A model generated the notes under the pieces. It was not told the origin of the DNA. It made no database searches and saw only the letters and a list, made by a program, of their open reading frames with translations. Below, piece after piece: positions 35,875 through 44,685 of a DNA stretch of 64,000 nt (position 1 is the stretch's first letter; every line of letters starts with the position of its first letter). Made by a program: the position numbers and the translations under genes. Location of the stretch: contig JAHHQO010000013.1 in NCBI GenBank assembly GCA_020026335.1, positions 1-64,000 on the forward strand, read 5' to 3'. This stretch comes from Alistipes sp. (lineage in GTDB: Bacteria; Bacteroidota; Bacteroidia; Bacteroidales; Rikenellaceae).

Positions 35875-36930
35875 TTACTTGCTCAAGAGCTCCTTGATTT
35901 TCTCACCCAGCTGCTCGCCGCGAAGCTGCGAAGCGATAATCTTGCCGGTCTGGCAGTCGATGAGGAAGTTCGAGGGAATGCTCTGTACCATGTAGGTCTG
36001 TGCAGCGGCATTGCTCCACTGGTTCAGGTCGCTGACGTGAATCCACTTCATCTTCTTGTCCTTGATGGCCGACTCCCACTTTGCCTTGTCCTTGTCGAGC
36101 GATACACCGAAGATTTCGAATCCCTTCTTGTGGTATGCCTTGTAGGTGTCTACCAGATAGGGAACCTCACCCATGCAGGGACCGCACCACGATGCCCAGA
36201 AGTCGAGGAGGACATACTTGTTGCCCTTCTTCTCGATAACCGACTGCAACGAAATCATCTTGCCGTCGGCATCGGGCTGCTCGAAGTTGATGTAGGGCTG
36301 GCCGATTTCGGTCTTCTCGCGAGCCTCAATCATCTTCTTGATTTCCTGAATGGCTTCGGTGGCCTGCATCTCCTCCGAGAACTTGGCTACCTGCTCCTTG
36401 GCCTCCTTGTTCGAGAGCTCCTGCATACGGAGGGTGAACAGATTGACACCGAAGATGTTGTCGAGGTTCTGGTCGAGGTACTGCTGAGTCAGCTCGCCGA
36501 AAGAGTTGAGAATCTCCTCGCGGCGCTCATCGGTGGTCTCCGCCTTGCGGTACTCGTCGAAGAGGTTCTTGCGGGCTACGTTGTAAGCCTCCTGCGAATC
36601 GTTGATTTTGGTACCTGTGGCAGAGAGCATGGGGGCATTACCACCCTTGGTGATGGCAATCTGACCCGGCTCGAGGTAAACGATGGCACCCACCGAACCG
36701 CGCGTGTTGCCGTTGGTGTCGGAGACGGTGACAACCGAAACCTTCTCGGCGACACCCTTGAATTTGAATGCGCCCTTCTCGACCTTTGCCGAGTCGATGA
36801 TATTGTGGCTTGCGTCCATCATGTACATCGTACCTTCAAGACCTTCTACATTACCTTTGATGGTGTAGCTGTTGGGGTTGCCGCAGGCTGTCATGAGGGC
36901 GGCGGTTGCGACATAAAGAAGTTTTTTCAT
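35875..36930 (-). CDS. DUF4369 - TlpA-like thioredoxin lipoprotein
   Basis: A 351-aa predicted lipoprotein (lipobox MTAC, Cys16). Residues about 22-115 match DUF4369, a beta-domain often fused to periplasmic thioredoxins in Bacteroidetes. A helical linker follows. Residues about 208-350 are an AhpC/TSA-TlpA thioredoxin domain with the redox motif WCGPC (Cys249, Cys252) and a cis-Pro region near SIPSNFLID. It probably reduces or exchanges disulfides in the periplasm. It follows lpxD by 45 bp and is terminated by a hairpin. Confidence 0.93.
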   Translation of the reverse strand: MKKLLYVATAALMTACGNPNSYTIKGNVEGLEGTMYMMDASHNIIDSAKVEKGAFKFKGVAEKVSVVTVSDTNGNTRGSVGAIVYLEPGQIAITKGGNAPMLSATGTKINDSQEAYNVARKNLFDEYRKAETTDERREEILNSFGELTQQYLDQNLDNIFGVNLFTLRMQELSNKEAKEQVAKFSEEMQATEAIQEIKKMIEAREKTEIGQPYINFEQPDADGKMISLQSVIEKKGNKYVLLDFWASWCGPCMGEVPYLVDTYKAYHKKGFEIFGVSLDKDKAKWESAIKDKKMKWIHVSDLNQWSNAAAQTYMVQSIPSNFLIDCQTGKIIASQLRGEQLGEKIKELLSK

Positions 36931-36975
36931 AGTGGTTTATGGTTTTATGAAATGCTTTTCTGTTCTTGGGGCGGC

Positions 36976-38013
36976 TTACTTGTTCTTCAGCTCCTCGATT
37001 TCCTTACGCAGGGCACGCAGCTCGCGTGACATATCGGGAAGGTCCTTGAAGACGGCAGCCGCACGGTGGTACTTGATGCCCGGCAGTGCGGGGTAGCCGA
37101 AGCGAATCTCGCCGTCGGGTACATTCTTGTCGATACCGCTCTTCGAACCCACCATTACCTTGTTGCCGATGGTGACGTGGTCGGCGATACCCACCTGACC
37201 GGCGAGGAAGCAGTTGCTGCCCACCTTCGAGGTGCCGGCGATACCGGTCTGTGCCGATGATACGGTGTTGGCACCCACCTCCACATTGTGGCCAATCTGA
37301 ATGAGGTTGTCGAGTTTCACGCCGTGGCGGATGATGGTCGAGTCGGTCTTTGCGCGGTCGATGCAGGTGTTGGCACCAATCTCCACATCGTCCTCGATGA
37401 TGACATTACCCAGCTGGGGAATCTTGTCGAAGCTGCCCTCGGCGTTGGGCATGAAGCCGAAGCCGTCGGCACCGATGACCACACCGGCATGGAGGATGCA
37501 GTTCTTGCCGACCTTGCAACCCTCGTAAATCTTCACTCCGGGGTAGATTTTCGTGCCTTCGCCGATTTCCACACCGCGACCCAGATAGACCTGGGGATAG
37601 ATTTCGCACTCGCGACCTACCTTCACGCCGTCCTCGATGACGGTGAAGTCACCCACGAAGCAATCCTCGCCCACCGAAGCCTGCTCCGAGATGGAGGAGA
37701 GCTTGCTGATGCCCTTGCGCTTGGGTTTTGCGGCGTTGTACATCTGGAGGAGTTTCACCACGCAGGCAGCGGCGTTGTCCACCTTGATGAGGGTGGCTGA
37801 AATCTCCTGCTTGGGGCAGAAGTCCTTGTTGACCAAAACTATGCTTGCACCTGTGGTATAGATGAATTCCTCGTATTTGAGGTTGGTGAGGTAGGCCAGC
37901 GAACCAGCCTTACCCTGCTCGATAGACGACACGGTGTGTACCGCTGCGTCCTTGTTACCTACGATCTCGCCGCCCAAAAAGCCGGCAATCATTTCGGCTG
38001 TAAATTCCATCAT
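36976..38013 (-). CDS. lpxD: UDP-3-O-acyl-glucosamine N-acyltransferase LpxD
   Basis: A 345-aa enzyme of lipid A synthesis that adds the N-linked hydroxyacyl chain to UDP-3-O-acyl-GlcN. The N-terminal uridine-binding domain (1-100) is followed by left-handed beta-helix hexapeptide repeats (about 105-310, e.g. VIGADGFGF and IGHNVEVGAN) with the catalytic His in GVVIGADGF/LIQIGHN context, and a C-terminal helix. Length is typical. It lies 3 bp after coaD. In many Bacteroidetes lpxD is instead next to lpxC; no other lpx gene is in the window. Confidence 0.97.
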   Translation of the reverse strand: MMEFTAEMIAGFLGGEIVGNKDAAVHTVSSIEQGKAGSLAYLTNLKYEEFIYTTGASIVLVNKDFCPKQEISATLIKVDNAAACVVKLLQMYNAAKPKRKGISKLSSISEQASVGEDCFVGDFTVIEDGVKVGRECEIYPQVYLGRGVEIGEGTKIYPGVKIYEGCKVGKNCILHAGVVIGADGFGFMPNAEGSFDKIPQLGNVIIEDDVEIGANTCIDRAKTDSTIIRHGVKLDNLIQIGHNVEVGANTVSSAQTGIAGTSKVGSNCFLAGQVGIADHVTIGNKVMVGSKSGIDKNVPDGEIRFGYPALPGIKYHRAAAVFKDLPDMSRELRALRKEIEELKNK

Positions 38014-38016
38014 AAT

Positions 38017-38487
38017 TTATAAGTATTTGTCTATTTCAATTCCTTCGGGCAGAAATTCTTCCACCGAGCGTCCGAACGAGAGTACCTCTCTGACCGTCGA
38101 CGACGAGATGTCGGCCACCGCCGAGGGGGTAAACAGCATGACGGTGGTCAGCTGGGGATAGATGCGGTGGTTGGTGGCCTCCATGGTGCGCTCATACTCG
38201 AAATCGGTGGTGTTTCTCACACCGCGGATGATGGCGCATGCCTGCTTCTGCTCGGCAAATTCGCCGGTCAGACCCGTGTAGATTTCGGCCGACACGCGGT
38301 CGTTGTCGCGATAGATGTCTTCGATGAGGCGTTTGCGGTTCTCCACCGTCAGGAGTCCCTGTTTGGCGGTGTTGTTGCCGATGCCGATGATGATACGGTC
38401 GAAGAGTTTGAGGGCATCTTCGACAAGAGCGGCATGACCGCGAGTGAAGGGGTCAAAAGACCCGGGGAAAATAGCTATCCTTTCCAT
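38017..38487 (-). CDS. coaD: Phosphopantetheine adenylyltransferase CoaD
   Basis: A 156-aa enzyme making dephospho-CoA from 4'-phosphopantetheine and ATP. The ATG at 38487 gives MERIAIFPGSFDPFTRGH, with the nucleotidyltransferase T/HxGH-like motif GSFDPFTRGH, and normal length; the frame's upstream ATG at 38520 precedes the promoter. The second motif appears as ISSSTVRE near the C-terminus. First gene of the coaD-lpxD-TlpA operon. Confidence 0.96.
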   Translation of the reverse strand: MERIAIFPGSFDPFTRGHAALVEDALKLFDRIIIGIGNNTAKQGLLTVENRKRLIEDIYRDNDRVSAEIYTGLTGEFAEQKQACAIIRGVRNTTDFEYERTMEATNHRIYPQLTTVMLFTPSAVADISSSTVREVLSFGRSVEEFLPEGIEIDKYL

Positions 38488-38493
38488 AATGGG

Positions 38494-38501
38494 CAAAGAT
38501 A
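38494..38501 (-). promoter_or_regulatory. -7 box only 6 bp before the coaD start
   Basis: TATCTTTG on the minus strand ends 6 bp before the coaD ATG, so the message would be leaderless or nearly so. Confidence 0.6.
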
Positions 38502-38621
38502 ATAATAAATTGAAAAACACCTTATCTTTTGGTCACTAATTTTACAACCTGTTGAGTGATACCCCGTTCGAGAAGGGGGCTTGCGACTGAAAAACGAAGA
38601 GTGTGGGGCTGACGGACGGAA

Positions 38622-38668
38622 TAAAAAAAGAGGGCGTATCCTTTTTTTTTACAAGGAGTCGTCCTCTG
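38622..38668 (-). terminator. Terminator of the murB-tilS-holA operon
   Basis: On the minus strand an interrupted stem beginning AGAGGACG and ending CGCCCTCT is followed by seven T, just after the aminotransferase-IV-like gene. Confidence 0.75.
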
Positions 38669-38676
38669 TGGTGGTG

Positions 38677-39393
38677 TCAATGGAAAAAATTCTCGATTTG
38701 TCGGGCGATGCGTTCGGCCTTGAGCGACATGTAGATATGCCCGTTGCACTGCCCGATGGAGGTCACGCCCCGATGGTCGATATAGAACAGCTCGTCGAAA
38801 TCGAAGATGTTCTCCTCGTTGAGCGGCTCGGGCATGAATTGCAGTCCCTCCGACTCGATGATGTGACGCGTGAGTGCCGCTTCGGCATCCTCACGGGTCG
38901 ATGAGGTGGCTGCCCACCCGCCACGCAGGGCGAACAGGGGGGCATCGTCTGCCGTCACACACTCGCCCTTGACATTGGAGCGTATGGCGATGTCGGCACC
39001 CCGCAACTGTGCCTGAAGGGTGGCAAATTGTGCCGCCGATTCGCGCACCGAGGTGTGCCCCTCGCAGAAGGGCAAATCGTAGCGGATGATGGCTGCCGAG
39101 GGGGTGATGCTGCGCAGGGTGTAGCCGTTGTAGAGCGAGATGCCTGCCGGCAGGAGATGCTCCTCGCCATCGGTATCGACCTCCACACGCACGAACGACG
39201 ACAGCGAGTCGGGATAGCGTTCCTCGCTGACCAGCCGTTTGACGCGCTGCTCAAACGCGGCGAGTTCGGGGGCGTAGTCCACATCGAAGAGTCGCGATGC
39301 CCACTCGCCCAAAGCCAGCAGGTGGGCACTCGTGAGTCGCGGTTCTCCGCCGGTGACTTGCAGCGTCTGATAGATATAGGGTGTGGGTGTCAC
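38677..39393 (-). CDS. Aminotransferase class IV-like protein, probably lacking PLP chemistry
   Basis: A 238-aa protein whose overall pattern follows class-IV aminotransferases/aminodeoxychorismate lyases: RLTSAHLLALGEWASRLF early, SNVKGECVTADDAPLFAL at 139-156, and NEENIFDFDELFYIDHRGV at 192-210. The Lys that should bind pyridoxal phosphate, expected near residue 115 (TSVRES), is absent, and the usual Glu after the beta-turn is Ala (VTADD). It may have lost catalysis or use another residue. Its start overlaps the holA stop by 4 bp (ATGA), so the two are translationally coupled. Confidence 0.65.
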   Translation of the reverse strand: MTPTPYIYQTLQVTGGEPRLTSAHLLALGEWASRLFDVDYAPELAAFEQRVKRLVSEERYPDSLSSFVRVEVDTDGEEHLLPAGISLYNGYTLRSITPSAAIIRYDLPFCEGHTSVRESAAQFATLQAQLRGADIAIRSNVKGECVTADDAPLFALRGGWAATSSTREDAEAALTRHIIESEGLQFMPEPLNEENIFDFDELFYIDHRGVTSIGQCNGHIYMSLKAERIARQIENFFH

Positions 39394-40460
39394 AGCATGA
39401 AGATTTTAAGCAGCAACTCGCGGAGCAGCTCTCCGTCCGAGAGACCGCCCGAACCGAGTCCCTTGCTCTTAGCATCGTATTCGCGAATGAATCCGAGGAT
39501 TTGGAAGACCTTGCGGTTGTCCCAATTCATCGACATCTTCTTCACCTCGCCCACGGCAAAGGTGTTGCTCTTCTTGAGTATCTGCATCAGCTCGCGGTCA
39601 TCGGGAAACTGACGCTTGCCGTGGCGTGCCTGCCAGCGCAGATAATTGACGATGAAGACATCGCGAAACTGGGTGAAGAGCGCCATGATGGTCAGAAGCA
39701 GGGGATTGTCCTTGGTGTTGCGGGCGAAGTGGTCGGCAATCATCAGAGCGCGTCCCATGTCGCGGGTCATCACGGCATTGCACAGCTCGAAGTTGTTGAA
39801 ATCCTTCGAGATGCCGATGTTGGTCTCTATGTCGCTGTCGGTGATTTTCTTGCTGCCCTGGGGCATCGACACCACGAGCTTCTCCAGCTCGTTGGTGATT
39901 TTCGAGATGTCGGTGCCCAGATGGTCGGTGAGCATCGAGAGTGCCTTGCCCTCTATCGTGAAGCCGCGTGCGGAGATGAACTGCTGCAACCATGCCGATA
40001 TTTCATAGTCGCGCGGACGCACCGACTCCAGTACCACACCCTTGGCGGCGCAACCCTTGTAGAAGGCCGAGCGTTTGTCGGCGTTCTTCTCCTTGTGGCA
40101 GAGCACCAGAATGGTGGTGGGGGAGGGTTTCTGGGTGTAGAGCGAGAGCTTGTCGAGTCCTTTGAGCTTCTGCGCCTCCTTGACGATGACCACCTCGTAG
40201 GCACCCATCATGGGCATCTGACGGCAGAGGTTGATGACCTGTCCCGAATCGGTGTCACGACCGTAGACGGTAATCTGATTGAAGGCACGCTCCGCTTCGT
40301 TGAGTATCGTGTCGGCCAGCAATTCCGACAGACGGTCGATGAAATAGCTCTCCTCGCCCATGAGCAGATACACGGGCGCGAACTTGCGCGCCTTGACCTC
40401 CTTGACCAGGCGTTCGTATTCGGCTACCGAGTCCCGAAATTTAAGGGTACTTTTTGCCAT
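39390..40460 (-). CDS. holA: DNA polymerase III subunit delta
   Basis: A 356-aa protein, close to the family's usual length. Delta is the clamp-loader wrench that opens the beta sliding clamp. The N-terminal AAA+-like fold contains PVYLLMGEESYFIDRL, then RQMPMMGAYEVVIVKEA, characteristic of HolA; there is no functional P-loop, as expected. The helical C-terminal domain ends in GLSDGELLRELLLKIF. It lies 3 bp after tilS. Confidence 0.95.
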   Translation of the reverse strand: MAKSTLKFRDSVAEYERLVKEVKARKFAPVYLLMGEESYFIDRLSELLADTILNEAERAFNQITVYGRDTDSGQVINLCRQMPMMGAYEVVIVKEAQKLKGLDKLSLYTQKPSPTTILVLCHKEKNADKRSAFYKGCAAKGVVLESVRPRDYEISAWLQQFISARGFTIEGKALSMLTDHLGTDISKITNELEKLVVSMPQGSKKITDSDIETNIGISKDFNNFELCNAVMTRDMGRALMIADHFARNTKDNPLLLTIMALFTQFRDVFIVNYLRWQARHGKRQFPDDRELMQILKKSNTFAVGEVKKMSMNWDNRKVFQILGFIREYDAKSKGLGSGGLSDGELLRELLLKIFML

Positions 40461-40463
40461 CGT

Positions 40464-41813
40464 CTAAATAATCTCTTTGGTGATGCGGAGTACGTTCTCC
40501 GTTTCGGATGTCAGACGGAAACGGTCGTCGATGCGGCGACCCACCAGCCACACGATGTCGTCACCCGACAACAACACAAACTGACGCTGTTTTTCGGCCA
40601 GCGATACTTTGTGGTCGATGAGGAAGTCGCTGATTTTCTTGCGTCCCGTCATTCCGAAGGGGATAAACCAGTCGCCCTCCTGCCAGCGGCGAAGGGTGAG
40701 CGGATATTGTAGTTTGTCGAGGTCAATCTGTGCCGTGTTCTCGGGAACACCGAAATTCTTGATGTTGTCGATGTTCAGATACTCGTAGTAGAGCACCGAG
40801 TTGCCGCAGTAGCTGCGTGCCGCACCGCTCTCGACCGTCGACAGACAGATGTCGTCGGAGGGTATGGGGGTGACGATGATGGTGTCGCGGTCGACATAGG
40901 CCACGCGGTCGCGCGAGTAGAACTTCTTGCCCGTGGCGTGGGTGTCGATGGCGTGACACAGCGAGTCACACACATCGCCTTTGAATCCGTAGGCGGAGCT
41001 GAGCAACTCGTAGATGACGAAGTTGCGCGGGAACGCCGGGTCGATTTTCTCGAGGTGTATGGTCTCCATGTCGCCTTCTTTGCTCACCGCCTCCTCGCGG
41101 ATACGCTCGATGCCGTGGTTGATGAAGAGCTGGGCATCGGTCAGACGGGCGATGTTGTGGCGCATGAGTCCCGTGAATTTGGAATTGATTTCGCGGATGC
41201 GCGGAAGCAGTCCCAGACGAATCTTGTTGCGCAGATATTTGGTCGAACGGTTCGACGAATCCTCGCGGAAGGGGATATGGCGGAGAATGGCGTACTCCAG
41301 AATGTCTTTGCGCGAGGCGAACATCAGCGGACGGAACACCTTGCCGTTGAGTACCGATATGCCGGTCAGACCTCGCAGTCCCGTACCGCGGAGCAGGTTG
41401 ATGAAGAAGGTCTCGATGGAGTCGTCGGCATGATGAGCCACGGCGATGGCGGTGTAGCCGTACTCGTGGCACAGCTCGTCGAACCACGCATAGCGCAGAC
41501 GGCGGGCGGCCATCTCCATCGACTCGCCCGTGCGTTCCATCTCGCCCGTGGTGTCGAAACGGTGGTTGTAGCAAACCACGCCGTATTTCTTGCACTGCTC
41601 CTGTACCAATACCTCGTCCTCGTCACTCTCCGAACCGCGCAACTGGAAGTTGCAGTGCGCCACGCCGATATTGTAGCCGCAGCGTACGAAGAGCGACAGC
41701 ATGACCATGGAGTCCACACCGCCCGATACGGTGAGCAGTATCTTGTCCTGATGCGATACGAGGTCGTGACCCACGATGTATCTTTCAAAAGCCTCTGTGA
41801 GCGAAGTATTCAT
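40464..41813 (-). CDS. tilS: tRNA(Ile)-lysidine synthase TilS
   Basis: A 449-aa enzyme that converts C34 of tRNA-Ile(CAU) to lysidine, changing codon reading from AUG to AUA. The N-terminal PP-loop ATPase motif is SGGVDSM near residue 30, followed by HCNFQLRGSES and AVAHHADDSIETF. The C-terminal substrate-binding domain contains RRWQEGDWFIPFGMTGRKK, the TilS C-terminal signature. It lies 3 bp after murB. Confidence 0.97.
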   Translation of the reverse strand: MNTSLTEAFERYIVGHDLVSHQDKILLTVSGGVDSMVMLSLFVRCGYNIGVAHCNFQLRGSESDEDEVLVQEQCKKYGVVCYNHRFDTTGEMERTGESMEMAARRLRYAWFDELCHEYGYTAIAVAHHADDSIETFFINLLRGTGLRGLTGISVLNGKVFRPLMFASRKDILEYAILRHIPFREDSSNRSTKYLRNKIRLGLLPRIREINSKFTGLMRHNIARLTDAQLFINHGIERIREEAVSKEGDMETIHLEKIDPAFPRNFVIYELLSSAYGFKGDVCDSLCHAIDTHATGKKFYSRDRVAYVDRDTIIVTPIPSDDICLSTVESGAARSYCGNSVLYYEYLNIDNIKNFGVPENTAQIDLDKLQYPLTLRRWQEGDWFIPFGMTGRKKISDFLIDHKVSLAEKQRQFVLLSGDDIVWLVGRRIDDRFRLTSETENVLRITKEII

Positions 41814-41816
41814 TCT

Positions 41817-42827
41817 TTACAATATATTGACTTCGGTATCTATGGCGATGCCGAACTTTTCCATTACTTTTTGCTGTATCATGTGGGCAAAGGCTATCAC
41901 CTCGGTGCCTGTCGCTCCGCCGTGATTGACCAATACCAGTGCCTGACGTTCGTGGACACCCACATGTCCCTCGCGGTAGCCCTTCAGACCCGTGTGGTCG
42001 ATGAGCCAGCCGGCTGCCAGCTTGCACTTCGTGTCGTCGTGTGCCGGATAGAGCGGCATCTCGGGGTGGAGGGACTTCATGCGCTCGCCCACCTCCTTGT
42101 CCACGATGGGGTTTTTGAAGAAGCTGCCTGCATTGCCCAGAACGGCAGTGTCGGGGAGCTTGTGTCGGCGAATGGCGCAGACCGCCTCGCGAATGTTGCG
42201 AAGGGTTGCACCGCCGCGTGCCTCGACCTCCTGACGCACATCGCCGTAGTCGAGATGGGGCGCGGGGGTGCGCGAGAGTTCCACCTCGATGGAGGTGATA
42301 ATGACCTTGCCCTTGAGGGCGTGTTTGAAGATGCTCTCGCGGTAGCCGAACTCGCAGTGGTCGGCATCGAGAGTGAGGACGGTGTCTGCTTCCACGTTGT
42401 ACATGGTCACGCTGCGAATGGCGTCCTTCGCCTCACGGCCGTAAGCACCGATGTTCTGCACCGGAGCCGCTCCCGCCTTGCCGGGAATGAGCGACAGGTT
42501 CTCGATGCCCCACAGGTCGCGCTCTACGGCCCACTCCACCAAATCGTCCCACTCCACACCGGCATCGACACGCAGGCGTACCGTTGTGTCGTTGTCCTCC
42601 AGGAGGGTGATTTGGCGTGAAACGGGGGTAATCAGCAGACCGTCGTAGTCCTTCGAGAAAAGTATGTTGTTACCGCCCGACAGCACATACCACTTTTCGG
42701 GTATGCCACCGCGGAAAAGCTGACGCAAATCCTCCACATCCTCGAACTCGACGAGGCGTGAGGCGTGCTGCTCGACATGAAAACTGTTTCTGTCGCGCAG
42801 ATTTATTTGATGAAATTCTTTTAACAT
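41817..42827 (-). CDS. murB: UDP-N-acetylenolpyruvoylglucosamine reductase MurB
   Basis: A 336-aa FAD enzyme that reduces UDP-GlcNAc-enolpyruvate to UDP-MurNAc for peptidoglycan. The FAD domain has VLSGGNNILF, and NLSLIPGKAGAAPVQNIGAYG is the characteristic substrate/FAD block; NAGSFFKNPIV carries the catalytic Ser. Length matches the type I family. First gene of murB-tilS-holA-aminotransferase-like, divergent from DUF4301. Confidence 0.97.
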   Translation of the reverse strand: MLKEFHQINLRDRNSFHVEQHASRLVEFEDVEDLRQLFRGGIPEKWYVLSGGNNILFSKDYDGLLITPVSRQITLLEDNDTTVRLRVDAGVEWDDLVEWAVERDLWGIENLSLIPGKAGAAPVQNIGAYGREAKDAIRSVTMYNVEADTVLTLDADHCEFGYRESIFKHALKGKVIITSIEVELSRTPAPHLDYGDVRQEVEARGGATLRNIREAVCAIRRHKLPDTAVLGNAGSFFKNPIVDKEVGERMKSLHPEMPLYPAHDDTKCKLAAGWLIDHTGLKGYREGHVGVHERQALVLVNHGGATGTEVIAFAHMIQQKVMEKFGIAIDTEVNIL

Positions 42828-42852
42828 GGTGTAAAGTTAGGAAATATTTTAT

Positions 42853-42860
42853 TAACTTTG
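42853..42860 (+). promoter_or_regulatory. -7 box of the DUF4301 gene
   Basis: TAACTTTG lies 44 bp before the ATG at 42905. A similar TAACTTTA on the opposite strand (42832-42839) could serve murB. Confidence 0.55.
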
Positions 42861-42904
42861 AAAAGAATTGAATACTAACACAACAAACAAAATAATCTGA
42901 AATT

Positions 42905-44335
42905 ATGTTTACACAGGAAGAGCAGGAGCAGATCGTGAAACATGGGCTCAGTTTGGAAACCGTGGAACTTCAAATGGAGAACTTCAAAAAAGGTTTTCCC
43001 TATCTTAAGGTAGTGCGTGCCGCCTCACCGGGCGACGGTGTTCTGCTGCTCGACAAGGCAGAGGTCGAGAAGGCCAAAAGATGCTATGAGAAGGCCGAGG
43101 GTATCTCGGTGGTGAAATTCGTGCCGGCATCGGGTGCCGCAACACGTATGTTCAAGGAACTGTTCGCATTTGTCAATGAGGACAAGCGCGGCAAGGGTAT
43201 TGATGTGCTGTTGGAGAATATCGAAAAATTCGCCTTCTGGGACGAACTGAAAAAAGTGCTGCCCGAGGGTGCCGACGACAAGACCGTGGTACGCTACATC
43301 GTGAGCGAGGGTCTCAAGTACGGACTCTGCCCCAAAGGTCTGGTCACCTTCCATGCCTATCCCGACGGTAACCGCAAGGCCGTTGAGGAGCATCTGGTGG
43401 AGGGCGCTGTTTATGCAACCGCTGACGGTGTGGCCAAAATCCACTTCACCGTATCACCCGAACACATCGAGGGCTTCAAGTCGCTGCTGGCGGAGAAAGT
43501 CCCCGTCTATGAGAAACGCTTCGGCATCCGCTACGACATCTCGTTCTCGGTGCAGAAGCCTTCGACCGACACCATTGCCGTGAACCCCGACAACACCCCC
43601 TTCCGTCAGGACGACGGTTCGCTGTTGTTTCGTCCGGCAGGTCACGGTGCGCTGATTGAGAACCTCAATGAGATTGACGCCGATGTGATTTTCATCAAGA
43701 ATATCGACAATGTCACCACCGATGCACTGCGTGAGGACACCATTCGTTATAAAAAGGTATTGGCCGGCGTACTTCTTGCATTGCAGGACGAAGCCTTCGA
43801 ATACCTCCGTGCTCTGGAGGTGGAGGGTGCCGAGCTGGAGCCCGTCGCTGACTTCATCACCAAGAAACTCTGCGTGAAGTTGCCCGAGAACTACACCACC
43901 GTGATGCTGCGCTCGATTCTCGACCGTCCCATCCGTGTCTGTGGTATGGTACGCAACGAGGGTGAGCCGGGCGGCGGTCCCTTCTGGGTGGCCAACCCCG
44001 ACGGTACGGAGTCGTTGCAGATTGCCGAGTCGAGCCAGATTTCGCCCGACGACATGCATCTGATGACCTCCGCCACGCACTTCAACCCCGTGGATTTGGT
44101 CTGCGGCGTGAAGAACTCCAAGGGTGGCAAGTTCGACCTGCGCAAATATGTTGATCCTTCGACCGGATTCATCTCCTCGAAGTCGTCGGGTGGTCGCGAG
44201 CTGCGCGCTCAGGAGCTTCCCGGTCTGTGGAACGGTGCCATGGCCAAGTGGAACACCATCTTTGTCGATGTTCCCGTTTCGACATTCTCGCCCGTGAAGG
44301 TCGTGCAGGATTTGCTGCGCCCCCAGCACCAGTAG
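42905..44335 (+). CDS. DUF4301 family protein
   Basis: A 476-aa soluble protein of the Bacteroidetes family DUF4301. It has features of a nucleotidyltransferase-like fold: VKFVPASGAATRMFK near 75 resembles a Gly-rich nucleotide loop, and DADVIFIKNIDNV resembles the acidic motif of sugar-nucleotide pyrophosphorylases. The reaction is unknown. It is a single-gene unit with a promoter and a strong terminator. Confidence 0.9.
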   Translation: MFTQEEQEQIVKHGLSLETVELQMENFKKGFPYLKVVRAASPGDGVLLLDKAEVEKAKRCYEKAEGISVVKFVPASGAATRMFKELFAFVNEDKRGKGIDVLLENIEKFAFWDELKKVLPEGADDKTVVRYIVSEGLKYGLCPKGLVTFHAYPDGNRKAVEEHLVEGAVYATADGVAKIHFTVSPEHIEGFKSLLAEKVPVYEKRFGIRYDISFSVQKPSTDTIAVNPDNTPFRQDDGSLLFRPAGHGALIENLNEIDADVIFIKNIDNVTTDALREDTIRYKKVLAGVLLALQDEAFEYLRALEVEGAELEPVADFITKKLCVKLPENYTTVMLRSILDRPIRVCGMVRNEGEPGGGPFWVANPDGTESLQIAESSQISPDDMHLMTSATHFNPVDLVCGVKNSKGGKFDLRKYVDPSTGFISSKSSGGRELRAQELPGLWNGAMAKWNTIFVDVPVSTFSPVKVVQDLLRPQHQ

Positions 44336-44420
44336 TCCCCGGACAGGAGTTATGAGACCTCCCCGCCTTTCAGCGTTATCCACCCCGAAAGGAGGCCGGT
44401 GTCCCGACCCCATAAGGTAA

Positions 44421-44468
44421 AAGGTTATTCTCCCGAAGAAGGTTTGTTCGGGAGAATAACCTTATTTT
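44421..44468 (+). terminator. Terminator after DUF4301
   Basis: AAGGTTATTCTCCCGAA and TTCGGGAGAATAACCTT form a perfect 17-bp stem with a 9-nt loop, followed by a T-rich tail. Confidence 0.88.
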
Positions 44469-44634
44469 CGTTTTGAAATAATATTGAAATACCAAAGTCG
44501 CATTTTTGTCGCATGAAATGGTGAAAAACGGACGAGTTTTCGGACAGAGATTCTCCGTTTTGTCCTTATCGTGGAACAAAATGTTAAATTTGAGAAAAGA
44601 TGTTACAACTCTTTACTCATGTTCCAAAATTTAT

Positions 44635-44642
44635 TATATTTG
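44635..44642 (+). promoter_or_regulatory. -7 box of the V-type ATPase operon
   Basis: TATATTTG with a TTTA about 19 bp upstream; 43 bp before the ATG of the subunit E gene. Confidence 0.6.
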
Positions 44643-44685
44643 TATGTTTTAAACGAAAAAAAACAATTAAAACCAAAATACTATT

